Position numbers and translations under genes: made by a program. The notes under the pieces are model-generated. The model was not told the origin of the DNA. It saw only the letters and a list, made by a program, of their open reading frames with translations, and made no database searches. DNA of 64,000 bases from NCBI GenBank assembly GCA_050251815.1, contig JBFWMB010000007.1:1-64000 (forward strand). The letters are read 5' to 3'. Shown here piece by piece: positions 62,887-64,000 of this stretch. Source of the DNA: GWE2-40-63 sp050251815. Lineage in GTDB: Bacteria; Bacteroidota; Bacteroidia; Bacteroidales; SZUA-534. Numbering within the stretch: the first letter of the stretch is position 1; every line of letters starts with the position of its first letter.

Positions 62887-64000
62887 CTAGTTAAAAGTTA
62901 TCTGTAGCGGTTGATTGAATGTTAGCATAAGATTTTCGAGGTAAGCCACAAATTCTGCCCTGTTTTTAATTCCATTGGGTTCTTTTTCCCAGGCTGCCAG
63001 AAAATAATATTTTACTGCGTGGTCTTTAGGTTCAAGCACCAGAATGTGATTCAGCGGATCCTGGGTAATTTCATTCAGGTATTTTTTGTTTACAATTACA
63101 GCCAGGCCCAGACTGTCGTTGGCTAGCGACTGATAGCCGTAAGTAGCCAGATAAAGCCATTCCGAATGGGTTTTATCCTGATTGGTAAATGCATCAATTC
63201 CTTTGTGTTTGATGATACCTGTGCATAACAGGGGCGTTTGGTCGGTTGTTTCTAAATACTGTTTGCTTAAGCGTGAACCTGCTAAAATTGATGTTTTAGC
63301 TTTCAGGTTCCATTTGGTTTCACCGGTTTGCCAACCGAAATAATTGGTTTCAATTTCCGACTTCAATATACCATTTATAGTCACTGTGCACTCCACACTG
63401 TCAGTCGTTTCTACCCGAACGGCTTTTTCACCATTCCAATAACCAATGGAACCAATTCCAAGGGTTTCGGCTACCTTAAAAATATCCTGTCCCCATTCAG
63501 CAGGTTCATGATACGATTCAAAACCATCAAGTCCGGCTTTATGCAAAACCATCTCGGGAGTAAGTTTTCCAAAAATATCCACGGCATTGCGCCAGTCGAG
63601 ATATAAACGGTAACCCACTTTGTCTGATTCCCATCCCGGACCTTCGTAACGAATGTAGAAAGAATGATCGGTATGTTCTTTGGGTACTTTTAGCGATTCA
63701 ATATTTTTAAATTCGCCCCCCTGGTATTCGTATTGTTGGTTTCCGTTCTTTTTGGTAATGTATTCCCAATGTCCACCTTCTTTTACAGATAACTCAGCAT
63801 AGGTGCGTTTGGTAAATTCAGGAATTATTTCGTCCGTTCCACGCTCCTTCACCAGTAATGTAGTGGAAGCTTCCTCATTTATATTTACCAGGGTTAATAA
63901 ATAGGGGGCATTTTTGCCTGTGGTAATCCACTGCGAGGCAATTTCTTTTCCATGGAGGTAAACGGCCATATTCTGCTGATTTGCCTGCGGTAATTTCTCA
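62887..64000 (-). CDS. DUF4861-family exported protein, 5' end beyond the window
   Basis: The reading frame (from Met at 63969) continues without a stop to the window edge, so the N-terminus is missing. The visible part has the DUF4861 hallmark YEGPGWESDKVGYRLYLDWRNAVDIFGK, then GQDIFKVAETLGIGSIG and WNLKAKTSILAGSRLSKQYLE. Members occur in pectin and rhamnogalacturonan loci and are thought to act on unsaturated or capped uronides; the exact activity is not set by sequence. It leads the minus-strand pectinase operon with 13-bp gap to the pectate lyase. Confidence 0.85.
   Translation of the reverse strand, partial: EKLPQANQQNMAVYLHGKEIASQWITTGKNAPYLLTLVNINEEASTTLLVKERGTDEIIPEFTKRTYAELSVKEGGHWEYITKKNGNQQYEYQGGEFKNIESLKVPKEHTDHSFYIRYEGPGWESDKVGYRLYLDWRNAVDIFGKLTPEMVLHKAGLDGFESYHEPAEWGQDIFKVAETLGIGSIGYWNGEKAVRVETTDSVECTVTINGILKSEIETNYFGWQTGETKWNLKAKTSILAGSRLSKQYLETTDQTPLLCTGIIKHKGIDAFTNQDKTHSEWLYLATYGYQSLANDSLGLAVIVNKKYLNEITQDPLNHILVLEPKDHAVKYYFLAAWEKEPNGIKNRAEFVAYLENLMLTFNQPLQITFN

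Overview
The window reads as a chromosomal segment of a Bacteroidota bacterium, most likely of the Marinilabiliales/Prolixibacteraceae type (inference). The grounds are: a hybrid two-component system fused to an AraC domain, a pectate lyase with a type IX secretion sorting tail, lipoproteins with Bacteroidota-style lipoboxes, A+T-rich DNA with few Shine-Dalgarno sites, and promoters of the TTTG-N19-TAnnTTTG type. No rRNA, tRNA or CRISPR array was seen.

Left part (1-25,500) is mixed accessory and housekeeping DNA. It holds a three-gene surface operon (repeat lipoprotein with a FISUMP domain, outer-membrane barrel, secreted caspase-like peptidase) beside its probable LytS-like kinase/LuxR-type regulator pair. 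Next come a FAD reductase, a PAS hybrid-free sensor kinase, several envelope proteins of unknown role, katG with a clear terminator, and a run of small same-strand genes (SRPBCC, YdeI-like, RibD-like, small membrane proteins) whose gaps carry a repeated attC-like element.

Middle (25,471-27,995) is a 2.5 kb gene-free block made almost wholly of repeats: a 165-bp direct duplication, paired hairpins, and a strictly 21-bp-periodic degenerate array of about 20 units. It is followed on the minus strand by argR-carA-carB, with a promoter and twin ARG-box operator readable in front of argR. Then come an MFS transporter, a BaiN-type flavoprotein, a glycerophosphodiesterase and an alpha/beta hydrolase.

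Right part (37,441-64,000) is a pectin/uronate utilization locus. A LacI-type regulator with two operator copies leads a long plus-strand operon: SDR mannonate oxidoreductase, PfkB kinase, LarA-like nickel-pincer enzyme, Gfo/Idh oxidoreductase, 6-phosphogluconate dehydrogenase, a TRAP transporter (DctP-Q-M), KduI, KduD, UxaC, KDG kinase, KDPG aldolase and tagaturonate epimerase UxaE, then a hybrid two-component sensor. Facing it on the minus strand are secreted or exported enzymes: DUF4861 protein, PL1 pectate lyase, CE8-like pectinesterase and a Tat-exported Gfo/Idh protein. Unsaturated products pass through KduI/KduD to KDG; galacturonate passes through UxaC and UxaE to fructuronate and then mannonate. 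No mannonate dehydratase (UxuA) is in the window. Instead a LarA-family epimerase candidate, a kinase and Gnd sit together, which suggests a mannonate-to-gluconate-to-6-phosphogluconate branch. Gaps in this operon are filled with low-complexity word repeats and with one intact and one broken four-helix-bundle (S23/IVP) gene.
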